64,000 nucleotides of DNA from Nannocystis pusilla. Lineage in GTDB: Bacteria; Myxococcota_A; Polyangia; Nannocystales; Nannocystaceae. The position numbers were made by a program, and so were the translations under genes. Shown piece after piece: positions 18,698 through 29,136 of the stretch (its first letter is position 1; every line of letters starts with the position of its first letter). Location of the stretch: positions 186,001 to 250,000 of the forward strand of contig NZ_JAIRAU010000008.1 in the NCBI RefSeq assembly GCF_020073745.1, in the 5' to 3' direction. A model generated the notes under the pieces. It was given only the letters and a program-made list of their open reading frames with translations, ran no database searches and was not told where the DNA came from.

Positions 18698-20320
18698 TCA
18701 CTGGCACGGTCCGTCGAGCTCGAACGCGCCGATCGTCCACGGCGCGGTCCGGGGCGCGCCGTCGTGATCCTCGGTGAAGAACTGCGATTGATCGAGCCCG
18801 CCCTGGGCCAACTCGCACACGGTCTGCCCCATGCCCTGGAGGCGGTAATCACCGTTCCCGACGAAGGTCGGCGCGACCTTCACGTTGCCCGAGGCGAGCG
18901 TGCCGTTGGCGTTCAGCAGGGTCTCCAGCGGCAGCAGCTCGTTGTAGGTCATGCCGCCGGACTCGTAGGCTTGGGTGCAGTGGAAGGCGTTGTTGCGGAT
19001 CGACGCGGCCTTGAAGGGCGGGTCGTCCTCGATCACGCAGCGCCCGGACCTCGTGATGATGTTGCCGTCGATCGTCGGGTTGGCGTCGTCCCAGAGGTAG
19101 ATGCCGACGCCGTTGGTCGGCGACTGCGTCACGATGGTGTTGCCGGCGACGACCGGCGCCGCATTGATGATGCTGAGGGCATGGGCATACCCGGCGTTGT
19201 TGAAGTTGGTCGAGGTGCCGCCGTCGAGGACGTTGTTGTAGAAGACCAAATCGGAGCCGTTGACGCTGACGCCGCGGGTGTAGCGGGCCTTGCCGGCCTT
19301 GAACGTGTTACCCTCGACGCGGGCGCTGGACTCGCCGAAGTAAGCGGCCGCCGTATAGCTCAGGCTGTTGTGGTCGCCGCCCTCGATACGGTTGCGCTTG
19401 ACGGTCGGCGACGCCGCGCGGACGTAGAGGCCGTAGGAGTTGAGGAACGCGGCGGAGCCGCCCAGGATCACGTTGCCGGTGAGGGTGGGGTTCGAGCCCT
19501 CGATGAAGACCGCGGCCGAGAGGTCGCCGGTGCCGCCCTGGAGCGTCAGGCCGTCGACGACGGTGTCGGGGCCGACCCCGGTGCCGCCGTCCAGCGCGCG
19601 GTTGGGCTGCGAGGCGGTCCCGCCGGTGTCGCTCTTGTCGACGATGACGCTCGGGTGGAGCGCGGGGTCGCGGACGCCCCAGTCGTCGGCCTTGAAGCCG
19701 CCGAACAGGGAGACGCCGTCCTGCAAGACGATGACCTTGTTGTCCTGGTAATCGACGTCGTAGGCGCCCTCGGCGATGTAGACGGCGCTCGCGCCGGTCA
19801 TCACCGCGGCGCTGATGCCGGCCTGGATCGTCCGCTTGGGCGCGTCCTGGGTGCCGGGATCGGAGTCGAGCCCGACGCCGATGTTCACGAAGATGGCGTC
19901 GTCGGGGAGGCCCATGCCATCGGTAGTCGTGTCGTCGGTGTCGCCGGTGGTGTCGTCGGTGGTCGTGCCGGTGGTGTCGTCGGTGGTCGTGCCGGTGGTG
20001 TCGTCGGTGGTCGTGCCGGTGGTGTCGTCGGTGGTCGTGCCGGTGGGGTCCGTGCTGCCCTCGGTGACGGCGCCGGTGCCATCCGTGTCGGGGCCGTCCG
20101 TGCTCGTCACGGTGGAGCCGGGCCCGGTGGTGCCGCTCGTCGGATCGCCGGCGGTGGTCGAGGTCGTGGGCTGGTCCACCCCGCTGCCGTCGCCGGTGGT
20201 GCCGCTCGTCGGGTCGGTGCCGGCGGTGGCCTCCGGGTCGGTGTTCGGATCGACGTCCAGCGTGCTGCAGGCGGTGAGGGTGGCGAGGATGAAGGGGGCG
20301 ACAGAGATTCGGAATGACAT
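18698..20320 (-). CDS. Beta-helix (DUF1565-like) surface lipoprotein
   Basis: The 540-residue product has a lipoprotein signal (LATLTAC, Cys18), then a linker of about 125 residues dominated by Thr/Asp/Gly, including four near-exact copies of TTDDTTGT. From about residue 135 a parallel beta-helix begins with a DUF1565-type opening (FVNIGVGLDSDPGTQDAPKR). It continues with right-handed turns marked by N..I..G and GL.V..ASP.V..N.I.GG. Such domains bind or cleave polysaccharide or act as stalked surface proteins; catalytic residues cannot be assigned. It lies between other minus-strand lipoprotein genes but more than 300 bp from the next one upstream, so it is probably transcribed on its own. 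Confidence 0.87.
   Translation of the reverse strand: MSFRISVAPFILATLTACSTLDVDPNTDPEATAGTDPTSGTTGDGSGVDQPTTSTTAGDPTSGTTGPGSTVTSTDGPDTDGTGAVTEGSTDPTGTTTDDTTGTTTDDTTGTTTDDTTGTTTDDTTGDTDDTTTDGMGLPDDAIFVNIGVGLDSDPGTQDAPKRTIQAGISAAVMTGASAVYIAEGAYDVDYQDNKVIVLQDGVSLFGGFKADDWGVRDPALHPSVIVDKSDTGGTASQPNRALDGGTGVGPDTVVDGLTLQGGTGDLSAAVFIEGSNPTLTGNVILGGSAAFLNSYGLYVRAASPTVKRNRIEGGDHNSLSYTAAAYFGESSARVEGNTFKAGKARYTRGVSVNGSDLVFYNNVLDGGTSTNFNNAGYAHALSIINAAPVVAGNTIVTQSPTNGVGIYLWDDANPTIDGNIITRSGRCVIEDDPPFKAASIRNNAFHCTQAYESGGMTYNELLPLETLLNANGTLASGNVKVAPTFVGNGDYRLQGMGQTVCELAQGGLDQSQFFTEDHDGAPRTAPWTIGAFELDGPCQ
19944..20047 (-). repeat. Four 24-bp tandem repeats inside the lipoprotein linker
   Basis: The unit GTGTCGTCGGTGGTCGTGCC plus GGTG occurs four times head to tail. 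On the minus strand it encodes TTDDTTGT, keeping the frame. Such arrays can change copy number by slippage, altering stalk length between strains. Confidence 0.8.
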
Positions 20321-20658
20321 GATATGGCGCAGGTCCTTGGTGATGCAGGAGGTCGGCGTGCGCGAGTGGAGGGCGGCGCTCCATCATTCGAGCGCCGCCC
20401 GGAGGTCGGTGCGCGGCTCTCCTGTCGAGCCGCGGCGGCGTGAGTGGAGCGCGTCGCTTTGATGATTCGAGCGCCGCCCGGGAGGTCGGCCCGCGCGAGC
20501 TTCGAGTCGAGCGCTACGGGGGGTCGGCGCGCGAGCTTCCTATCGAGCTGCGGCGCCGGCGCTCCTACGATTCGAGCACTGCCCAGCGGCCGCCGGCCGC
20601 ATACGTCCATGAATTCCGGGCGTTCGTCCAGCGGCCCCAACCCGCCGTCGGCGGCGGG
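20321..20658. repeat. Non-coding stretch with imperfect repeats
   Basis: This 338-bp gap between two minus-strand lipoprotein genes has no credible gene. It contains two or three degenerate copies of a block of about 50-60 bp, recognisable by TTCGAGCGCCGCCC, GAGGTCGG and GCGAGCTTC/ATCGAGC elements (about 20383-20580). No promoter or RNA could be assigned. Confidence 0.5.
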
Positions 20659-21477
20659 CTACTTCGCGGCGGCGGGGACGGCGATGTCCGCGATTTTGGT
20701 CGGGACATAGATGTCGAACTTCACCTTCCCGCCGTCGAGGAAGTCCTTGCGCGGCGTGAACTCCCACACCTCGCCCTTCCCCGCGTCGCCTTCCACCACG
20801 ACGAACCCGCGCAAGAACCCGTTATCGTACTTGACCATGGTGTCGCCCTTCCAGTTGCTGCCCGTTTTGCGGTCCCAGTCCTCCTTCAGCAGGACGACGT
20901 CGACCACGCGCTTCTTGGTGAAGCTCGCGGCGTAGTCGCTGAAGGTGTCCCTGACCTTCTTCGCGTCCTTGCCCTTGTAGACGTCCTTCGGCAGGCGGAC
21001 CGCGGCGGCCAGCGCGTCCTCGAGCTCCTTGTATTTGGCCTCCACGGCCTGCCACTCGGGCGTCTCCTTGTCGCCTCCCCGCACGAACTTCTTCGAGTAG
21101 GCCGCCTTGTACTCGTTGATGAACGGGTCACTCGGGTACTTCGCGGTCCTCTGCAGCAGGAATTCCTCGCCCTGGCAGCATTGCGGCAGTTGCTGCAACA
21201 GAGCATCCACCCTGTCGATTTGGGGCTGGTAGTGGGCGCGCCGCTCGGCGCCCGGATCGGCCTCCGCCTCCGCCTCGGCCGCGGCGGGCGGGTCCGCCGT
21301 GGCGGTGTCGCTCGCGCCCGACCCGGCCCCGTTCGACGAACCCGCGGCCGCCTCGGACGGGCCGGCCGATGCGTCCTCCGTCTTCCGCGAGAGCAAAGAA
21401 TTGGTGTCCAGTTTCAGGGTCCCCGCGCATCCGAGAGCCAGCGAGAGGAATGTGGAGATGACGACGATCTTGTTCAT
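20659..21477 (-). CDS. Hypothetical lipoprotein, helical N-terminal half
   Basis: A 272-residue product with a lipoprotein signal (LSLALGC, Cys17) and an Ala/Ser/Glu-rich linker to about residue 78. A predicted helical region follows (QIDRVDALLQQLPQCC, KYKELEDALAAAVRL), then a basic domain with KEDWDRKTGSNWKGDTMVKYDNG and a final beta-rich part ending KFDIYVPTKIADI. Only two adjacent Cys are present in the mature part. No family recognised. Neighbours are independent lipoprotein genes on the same strand with gaps above 200 bp. Outer-membrane anchoring is inferred from the lipobox. Confidence 0.8.
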   Translation of the reverse strand: MNKIVVISTFLSLALGCAGTLKLDTNSLLSRKTEDASAGPSEAAAGSSNGAGSGASDTATADPPAAAEAEAEADPGAERRAHYQPQIDRVDALLQQLPQCCQGEEFLLQRTAKYPSDPFINEYKAAYSKKFVRGGDKETPEWQAVEAKYKELEDALAAAVRLPKDVYKGKDAKKVRDTFSDYAASFTKKRVVDVVLLKEDWDRKTGSNWKGDTMVKYDNGFLRGFVVVEGDAGKGEVWEFTPRKDFLDGGKVKFDIYVPTKIADIAVPAAAK

Positions 21478-21709
21478 GAGCGACCTTGCAAGGGGGGAGC
21501 GCGAGGGATGTCCGCAACCATGAACACGCGCGGACTCCCCCGACGCCCGCGAACACTAGAAAGGCGGCCCGGGGGAGCCATCCGACGAATTGCGTACGCC
21601 GCCCGGTTGTGGATCGTGAGCTGACGCGCGGCGACCTCGGCGATGGATCCAGGTAGATCCAGGACGGAGCAGCTCGCAGGAACCCCTGGAGAACTTCGGG
21701 CCGGCTGTA

Positions 21710-22468
21710 CTAGCGACCGCGCCGGCGCGCGATCCAGGCCGGGACCGTGGTGCCCGGCGGGACGTCGTCGCCGTCGAAGGCGAAGCGCCGGGCGAGGTCG
21801 TCGGGCGCGAACTCGGGGCTCGACCACGTCGCGCCGAAGTCGCTCGTGCGGTAGGTGTAGCGCCCGGGCGCGGTGCCGCTGATCGGCGCCGCCGGGTCGT
21901 CGTCCCAGCGCACGACCAGCGCGCCGCGGCCGGCGGCATCCATCTGCAGCCCCTCGACGCCGGCCATGTAATACGGCTTGCGCACGTGGCCGCGGAGCCT
22001 CCAGCTGCGCCCGCCGTCCTCGCTGGTGACGATCGCCAGCGCCCACGACGGACCCTCGACGGCCGAGTCCGCGACCAGCCAGATCCGCCGGCGATCGTGC
22101 GATGTCTCGACGACGATCCACCGCGCCTGCGCGAGTTCGTCGACACGCTCGAGGTCGATCAGGTTCGGTCGCGCCTCGCTCGCCGGATCGAACCACACGA
22201 TCGCGGGACGGGTGGCGGTCGGTAGCGACGGGCCGTACGAGGCGAACACGACCCCGGGGAGCGTGTCCGTCGGCTGTAGCGAATCGACGGCGATCCACGG
22301 CTGCAGCTCCTCGACACTCGCGGGACGGCTCGCCAGGGCGACGTCGGCGGCGACGAACCACGGCTCGACCACGGGTGGTGGAGGAGTCGGCTGCGGCCGT
22401 GGCCCGGCGTCGACGGGAGGTTGCCCGGTACACGCCGCGAGGACGAGCGTCAGCAGGCATGCGCGCAT
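21710..22468 (-). CDS. BNR/sialidase-like repeat lipoprotein
   Basis: From the ATG at 22468 the product is 252 residues and starts directly with a lipoprotein signal (LVLAAC). A GTG seven codons upstream is also in frame. Two Asp-box-like motifs are visible: SEDGGRSW and SDFGATWS. These are typical of BNR-repeat beta-propellers (sialidase, photosystem assembly factor-like), though the protein is short for a full propeller. There is a Pro-rich linker after the lipobox. It probably binds surface ligands; the Arg triad of a real sialidase is not evident. It stands alone on the minus strand. Confidence 0.77.
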   Translation of the reverse strand: MRACLLTLVLAACTGQPPVDAGPRPQPTPPPPVVEPWFVAADVALASRPASVEELQPWIAVDSLQPTDTLPGVVFASYGPSLPTATRPAIVWFDPASEARPNLIDLERVDELAQARWIVVETSHDRRRIWLVADSAVEGPSWALAIVTSEDGGRSWRLRGHVRKPYYMAGVEGLQMDAAGRGALVVRWDDDPAAPISGTAPGRYTYRTSDFGATWSSPEFAPDDLARRFAFDGDDVPPGTTVPAWIARRRGR

Positions 22469-22624
22469 GCGCGGACCGTATCGGGCCACGCCTCGCCGGT
22501 CAAACCGCGAGGATCAGCGCACGCGCACGGCGACGGCCGAGTGATCGTCGGTGTGGTCGCGCCGCGAGACCGCATGCATCAGCGCGGCCACGCGCGAGAC
22601 GTGAGGTCGCCCCGGCGTCGTCGC

Positions 22625-23995
22625 TCAGGGGATGTCGACGCCGAGCTCCGCCGCGAGGAAGGCGGTGAGCGCGGTCTGGTCGGGCTCCGAGAGCGAGGAG
22701 AAGGTCGCGAGGTGGTTGCCGTCGGTGACGTCGAAGCGGACGTTGCCGCTCATCGCCGCGGGGGTGACGGCGGCGGCGGCCCAGGGGTCGTTGGTCGAGT
22801 AGACCAGGGCGACGCCGTCCCCGAGGCGGGCGAACTCCTCGAGCGCGGAGTTCTCGGCGAGGTCGAACTCCGGCGGGGTCACGCCCTCCGGCACGAGCCC
22901 GCGCTCCATATCGACGAGGTCGGCCGGGATCAGTCCCTCCGCGACGAGTTCGGCGCGCGGCAGCGCGGGCCAGCCGGCGCTCTCCTGCACCTCGTAGAAG
23001 TAGGCGCCGAAGAACGACAGGTACGCGTCGGACATCGGATAGGCGCCGAAGATGCTGGTGACGCCGAAGAGCGCCGTCGTCAGCTCCTCGGCCGTCGCCA
23101 CCGCCGGGTCGGGCAGGTCGGCGCAGTCGTCCGCGGTGCCGAAGTACTGCCAGAACAGCCACGGGTACGAGAGCGCGGCGGCCTCGAAGGCGCGAGCGGC
23201 CTCGACGCGGGCGAAGGTGGCGCCGAGCTCGTCGGCCGCCGACGTCAGCACGGCGGGCTCGACGGCCGCCCGCTGAGCGCCGAGGACGGCGCGCTGGATG
23301 CCCTCGAGCCGGTCCTGGCAGGCGGCGTCGACGGCGTCGAAGAAGTCCAGGAAGCGCTCGTCCCCGGGCCGCATGAAGGGGGCGCCGAAGGCGACGGTGG
23401 CGTCGACGTCGTCGGGGTAGTGCCGGCGGAAGCTCACCATGTCGACGCCGCCGTTGCTGAAGCCGGAGCCGAGCCACGCGCTCGTGTACACGTCGCGCAG
23501 GCGCACGACGACGTCATGAGCGTCGTCGGCGACCTGCTTGCGCGTGAAGGTCGAGTAGTCGTCGCCGTTGCCGTTGTGGAAGCGCTTGTCCAGCACGAGC
23601 TGGTTGCCCCCGAGGAGAGTCGTCAGCTCGTCCTCCTCGAACCCGAGGTAATTGCTGTACCCCGTGGAGATCAGGTTCATCGGCAGGTCGAAGCCCCGGT
23701 GAACGAGCGTCAGGTGGTGCTCGTGGGTGCCCGCCATCGGGTCCTGGTGGTCGGTCTGCTGCAGGAGCGTGAGCTCGTAGAGCTCGGCGCCGTCGTCGCT
23801 GGTGCCGGCCGGACTGACGACGAAGCCGGCCGCCTCGAGCAGCTCGGCCACGGTGGGGCAATCCTCCTCGCCAGCGACGCAGGTGCCGCATCGTCCGTCG
23901 GCGCCGCAGTCCGGATCGTGGGGGGTTCCCCCGTCATGGCAGCCGGAGGGGAGGGTCTGAAGGAGCAGGGGAGCCAGCAAGGTGAGCGACTTCAT
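22625..23995 (-). CDS. Secreted peptidase S37-family (tripeptidyl aminopeptidase-like) lipoprotein
   Basis: The start at 23995 is supported by an AAGGA element 10-11 bases upstream and by the lipoprotein signal (LPSGC, Cys19). The product is 456 residues. A Cys-rich patch (CGADGRCGTCVAGEEDC, about 30-46) is followed by an alpha/beta-hydrolase-like domain. The nucleophile elbow is GSGFSNGG with Ser180, and the downstream VDMVSFRRHYPDDVDATVAFG fits the S37 (PS-10) family of Streptomyces tripeptidyl aminopeptidases. A C-terminal Asp/His pair is plausible in VYSTNDPW and VTDGNHLATF. It probably removes short peptides from the N-terminus of proteins outside the cell, in line with a predatory, proteolytic lifestyle (inference). 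Confidence 0.87.
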   Translation of the reverse strand: MKSLTLLAPLLLQTLPSGCHDGGTPHDPDCGADGRCGTCVAGEEDCPTVAELLEAAGFVVSPAGTSDDGAELYELTLLQQTDHQDPMAGTHEHHLTLVHRGFDLPMNLISTGYSNYLGFEEDELTTLLGGNQLVLDKRFHNGNGDDYSTFTRKQVADDAHDVVVRLRDVYTSAWLGSGFSNGGVDMVSFRRHYPDDVDATVAFGAPFMRPGDERFLDFFDAVDAACQDRLEGIQRAVLGAQRAAVEPAVLTSAADELGATFARVEAARAFEAAALSYPWLFWQYFGTADDCADLPDPAVATAEELTTALFGVTSIFGAYPMSDAYLSFFGAYFYEVQESAGWPALPRAELVAEGLIPADLVDMERGLVPEGVTPPEFDLAENSALEEFARLGDGVALVYSTNDPWAAAAVTPAAMSGNVRFDVTDGNHLATFSSLSEPDQTALTAFLAAELGVDIP

Positions 23996-24189
23996 GGGAT
24001 AGGTCCTTGACGAGTGAATCCGTGGAGGAGTTCGCCGCGCGCGGCGAAGCAGAAGATGCAGGGGTCGGCGGGACGCGCGACATCGTCGGGGCGAGCGACG
24101 CCCGAGAGCGTTCCGCGCGCCCCACTTCGTACACACAAAAGGCCGCGATCACGCGGCGTCGAGGCGGCCCCGGAGGGCCGGCGACGGGC

Positions 24190-24402
24190 TCAGTGTTCCT
24201 CGCAGATGCCGTTCTGGCAGACGCGGACCAACTGCCAGACCGAGTCGCAGACGTAGGTCTCCTGGCGCGTGTGCTTGTTGTTCCACGTGATAGCGACCTC
24301 TCCCGCGTTGCTGGCGGTGCAGGCCTTCGTCGGTGGGGCGGCGAGGGCGGTGTTGGCGAGGAGGCCGGCGACGACGGCCAGGATGAACGCGAGCTTTTTC
24401 AT
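24190..24402 (-). CDS. Small secreted four-cysteine protein
   Basis: A 70-residue protein with a textbook signal peptide (MKKLAFILAVVAGLLANTAL, cleaved after ALA at about residue 21) and a mature part of about 49 residues with four Cys (28, 52, 62, 67), likely two disulfides. A GAGGA ribosome site lies 9-10 bases upstream. No family recognised. The size, export and Cys pattern fit a secreted effector, toxin-like or small structural protein. It is divergent from the next lipoprotein gene across 419 bp of non-coding DNA. Confidence 0.8.
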   Translation of the reverse strand: MKKLAFILAVVAGLLANTALAAPPTKACTASNAGEVAITWNNKHTRQETYVCDSVWQLVRVCQNGICEEH

Positions 24403-24713
24403 GGTAGTTGTCCTCGGGCGGTTCGGCGCGTCACTCGACGCGCCAGGGGTTCACCGCGCATGTCTCCGGTCGGTCGACCATCCGTCACCGCGTACAAAAT
24501 TCCGCTCCGATCTCTCGGCGCGCGCGGACGGTGACGACCTCGAGCGCTCCGCGCAGACGCGCACCGGAGCCGGCTGCATCGCCATTTCAAGCGGATCGTC
24601 GGGGACACGCCCGGCGCGGTTCCACTCCGCCCCCGATTCCGTTAGTCCCCGAGTATGAGTTATCCTCGCCGACGTGTGAGTTCGGGCCGGATGCGATTTC
24701 AGTGAGGCCCAAT

Positions 24714-24774
24714 TGACCCACTGCAGCGGTACCATGATTGCATTGCAGGGGGTCATACGCCCCCGCGTTGACCC
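24714..24774. promoter_or_regulatory. Three TGACCC half-sites upstream of a lipoprotein gene
   Basis: Within the 419-bp non-coding gap 24403-24821, TGACCC occurs at 24714 and 24769 and its complement GGGTCA at 24750. The last two form an inverted repeat with a 13-bp spacer, 48 bp before the ATG at 24822, with an inner GGGGG/CCCCC pair. It looks like an operator, but the regulator is unknown. Nothing else could be recognised in the gap. Confidence 0.4.
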
Positions 24775-24821
24775 AAAGCGTCGCGCCCCAAGCGCGTGTG
24801 GCTTCGGCTAGAGTCCGCCGC

Positions 24822-25847
24822 ATGACGAATAGAACGAAGAGGCGCGCGCGCGGCCTGGTCCTGGTGCTGGTCGCTGCGTGCGGTGGAGGCAGCGAGGGCT
24901 CGAACGGCACGACCGACGGGGGCCCGTCGACGTCGAGCACGTCGAGCGGCAGCGGCGGCGAGGCGACGGGCGACGTGCCGACCAGCCCGACCAGCGGAAC
25001 GACCGCGAGCCCGACCACGAGCACGACCGAGGGCGCTCACGAGGCCCAGCTGCTCTACCGCCAGGACTTCGAGGCCGACGGCTGGGAGGACGATTTCACC
25101 GGGCGCCAGACCTGGGAAGATCGGGTCGCCGTCGTCACGCACGAGCCGCACGGCGGCACCCGGTCGCTGCGCGGCAACCAGTTCGCCAGCATCGTCGATC
25201 CGATCACCGGGCTGTCGGGCACCGGCAACGCGCTGCTCGACTGGCGCGGAGCGGGGCACGACATCGCCGAGCGCACGCCGCGCCAGATGTACTTCTCGTA
25301 CTGGTTCCGCCACGACGATTATACGTACGGCGAGGGCAATGAGGGCAAGCTGCTCTACTTCTTCGACGCCAACGGCTGCGCCCTCGACGCGTACTTCGGC
25401 GGGCAGCTCCACAGCCGAGGCCTGGCGATCGCGTACAACAACGGATGCCAGTCGAACCACTGGGCCCACTGCACCGGCTCGGACGAGGTGTGCGAGGCGT
25501 GCCGCGAGGACGGGACGTGCGACAATTGGGGCTACTCGGCGCTATGGCTCGAGCACCCGGAGGTGAGCCCGGGCACCGGGAGTTGGCGGCGTTTCGAGTA
25601 CTTCATCGACTACGACGAGCGCTACTTCACGGTCTGGGTCGACGGCCACCTCGTCACCGACGAGCGCTTCCTGGACGGCCGGATCCCCTACGGGCCCGAG
25701 CGTGAATTCCACTGGACGGGTTTTCAGCTGTTCTATGCGTCGACGGGCGACGGGCGGGACTACGCGCAATGCGTCGACGGCGAGGGGGTGTGCGGCGGCT
25801 GGCAGATCGACGACCTGGAGGTCTGGGACGGGCTGCCGCCGAAGTGA
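24822..25847 (+). CDS. Lipoprotein with concanavalin A-like (jelly-roll) domain
   Basis: The ATG at 24822 gives a basic n-region and lipobox (LVLVAAC), making 341 residues. A Ser/Thr/Gly linker to about residue 65 leads into a beta-rich domain with FSYWFRHDDYTYGEGNEGKL, W.RFEYFIDYD..YFTVWVDG and a final GGWQIDDLEVWDG. This pattern is typical of ConA-like lectin/glucanase and polysaccharide-lyase folds. A Cys-rich insertion (HCTGSDEVCEACREDGTC) is probably disulfide-bonded. Polysaccharide binding or cleavage is likely, but catalytic residues cannot be assigned. Downstream DNA is a cluster of broken genes. Confidence 0.82.
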   Translation: MTNRTKRRARGLVLVLVAACGGGSEGSNGTTDGGPSTSSTSSGSGGEATGDVPTSPTSGTTASPTTSTTEGAHEAQLLYRQDFEADGWEDDFTGRQTWEDRVAVVTHEPHGGTRSLRGNQFASIVDPITGLSGTGNALLDWRGAGHDIAERTPRQMYFSYWFRHDDYTYGEGNEGKLLYFFDANGCALDAYFGGQLHSRGLAIAYNNGCQSNHWAHCTGSDEVCEACREDGTCDNWGYSALWLEHPEVSPGTGSWRRFEYFIDYDERYFTVWVDGHLVTDERFLDGRIPYGPEREFHWTGFQLFYASTGDGRDYAQCVDGEGVCGGWQIDDLEVWDGLPPK

Positions 25848-26049
25848 CCGCACCGCGCCGCTCGGGGTCGGCGAGCAGTGGCCCGCGGACCTGGTCGCAG
25901 AATGCTGCCACCCGAGGACCTGCGTACCGGCAAACAAGGGCCTTGAGTGCGCTGGTACGGCATGCGAGGACAGCTGCGCGACTTGGCCGCAGGTCGTAGG
26001 GCTGGCCGTACAGCGGCCCGGTCACCGGCCTGCCCCGAAGTGCAGGTCT

Positions 26050-26700
26050 CACGTGCTCGAGCGCGGCGAACTCGCCGAGGCCGAGCAATTGCTCGAGCGG
26101 TGTCTGGCGGTCGAGCTCCGGCTGGCCGGCTCCGACTCGCCCGGGGCCGCCGGGGCCCTCAACAACCTCGGCCACCTGTACCGCCGCAGCGAGCGCTACG
26201 AGGACGCGCGGCTGGCCTATCAGCGGTCGCTGCCGGCGTTCGAGCGGAACTTCGGCCCCGACCACCCTGGCGAGCATGGCGAGCTTCCGCGGCGAGCTCG
26301 ACGAGGCCGAGCGCCTGAGCCTGCGGGCGCTGGCGATCCGCGAGCGCACGGCCGGACCCGAGGGCCTCGAGACGGCGCGCGCAGCAGGCCCTCGGCGCGG
26401 TGTACCTCGACCGCCAGCAGACGGCGATGGCGCTCGAGCCGTACGAGCGCGCGGCGATCACGATCGAGAAGGCCCTCGACCCGAAGCACCCGGGGGTCGC
26501 CGGCGCGATGGTCCACCTCGGCGACCTCCACCTCGAGCGCAACGACCTCGAGAGGGCCGAGCACTACTTCACGCGCGCCCTCGAGATCACCGAGGCGGCC
26601 CGCGGCCCCGACCACCTCGACAACGCGTGGTCGCTCGGTGGCCTCGGCGAGATCGCCGAGCACCGCGGCCGCAGCGACGAGGCGGTTCGACGCATCTGGA
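26050..26700 (+). pseudogene. Frameshifted TPR-repeat protein remnant
   Basis: Kinesin-light-chain-type TPR units can be read only by changing frame twice. Frame 1 (about 26050-26268) gives LERGELAEAEQLLERCLAVE and LNNLGHLYRRSERYEDARLA. Frame 2 (about 26276-26400) gives GELDEAERLSLRALAIRERT. Frame 3 (about 26400-26700) gives VYLDRQQTAMALEPYERAAI and HLERNDLERAEHYFTRALEI. The start and end of the original gene are missing. It probably derives from the TPR tail of a myxobacterial kinase or a similar protein. The upstream 25848-26049 shows nothing coding. Confidence 0.7.
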
Positions 26701-26730
26701 ACCGTTCCACTTGGAACGCCACGCAGGGAT

Positions 26731-26998
26731 GCGCTGAACACCGCCGACAAGCAGCCGGTCAGCGGCGCGATCGAAGAGCTCGAGCGGATCGTCGGGCAGA
26801 TCCTCGCGCTGGCCGGACGTCCGGATCATCGTGCGCGGGGACTCCGGCTTCTGCCGCGACGAGGTCATGCGCTGGTACGAGGACAACGGCCTCTTCTTCG
26901 TCCTCGGCCTGCAGAAGAACTCGCGCCTGATCGCCGAGATCGAGGACGAGATGAAGCAGGCCCGCGCCCTCTCCGAGCAGACCGGCAAGAACGCGCCC
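26731..26998 (+). pseudogene. IS1380-family transposase remnant
   Basis: The fragment reads SGAIEELERIVGQI in one frame, then after a one-base shift RWPDVRIIVRGDSGFCRDEV, MRWYEDNGLFFVLGLQKNSR and LIAEIEDEMKQARAL. This is the central DDE region of IS1380-type transposases, including the conserved RGDSGF Asp. N- and C-terminal parts, inverted repeats and target duplications are not visible. It adjoins the TPR remnant, suggesting that insertion and deletion wrecked that gene. Confidence 0.75.
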
Positions 26999-27159
26999 TC
27001 TGGCGACTCAAGCGCTGGATCCGGCGCGAGAATTGGGGCTTGCACCTCCCGAGCGCGAAGCCGACACAGATCGATCTGCCGGGCGTCTGACCGCGATGGC
27101 TCGCCCCGTGCTGTTGACCTCGCACGGGCGCTTTTCTATGATCCGCTCGAGTTCGAAGC

Positions 27160-28497
<1,338 letters not shown>

Positions 28498-28556
28498 CGC
28501 GCCATCGCGCCGCTCGACGAGCTCAGCGCGGCCGCTCCGTCGCGATCGCGGACGTA

Positions 28557-29018
28557 CGGCACCCACCACGTCTGGGTCATCACTGCGCTCTCCGCCCCCA
28601 GCCGGTCGGCGAGCCCTTCGTCGTCGACGGGAACGAGGAGTACTACGACGGCCTGCTCGACATCAGGCGCGGCTGCGACTTCGTCACCGTCTCGTGGACG
28701 AAATTCACCGACAGCTGGAAGGCCGTGCTCGTCGGCGGCGGCTCCGGCGAGGTCGAGAGCATCGGGAAACAGCGCCTGACGAGGTACAACAATTACTTCC
28801 TCGACTGCGATCACACCCTGCTCATGGGCGAGGGGATGAGCCCGTCGATCCCGGTCATCACCGGCTACTCGAGCGCGATCTTCGTCCAGACGGTGGAGCC
28901 CCTGATCGAGACGCCGCCCGGGGACTTCACTCCGCCGTATTCCTACTCGCCGATCCCCGCGGAGGACGTGCCTGCGGTCGTCTCCGCCGGCGCGGGCGCG
29001 ACCCTGCAGATCGAATGA
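28557..29018 (+). pseudogene. Truncated, frameshifted pectate lyase (PL1) remnant
   Basis: THHVWV followed, after one missing base, by HCALRPQPVGEPFVVDGNEE, YYDGLLDIRRGCDFVTVSW and TKFTDSWKAVLVGG. This matches the central and C-terminal part of family 1 pectate lyases, where VTVSWN.F.DH and the following loop hold the active site. The end, YSYSPIPAEDVPAVVSAGAG, is the usual C-terminus. The whole N-terminal half, with signal and first beta-helix turns, is absent. Confidence 0.7.
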
Positions 29019-29136
29019 TTCGCGGCGCGCCGGAACCGGGCCGGGCGCGCGACGGTCCGCGCGCCTGGCGCGAGCGAGACGAGCGCCGCGCGAGCGAGCG
29101 CTTGACCGGGCGTATAGCTGCGGGCACGGTCGACGC

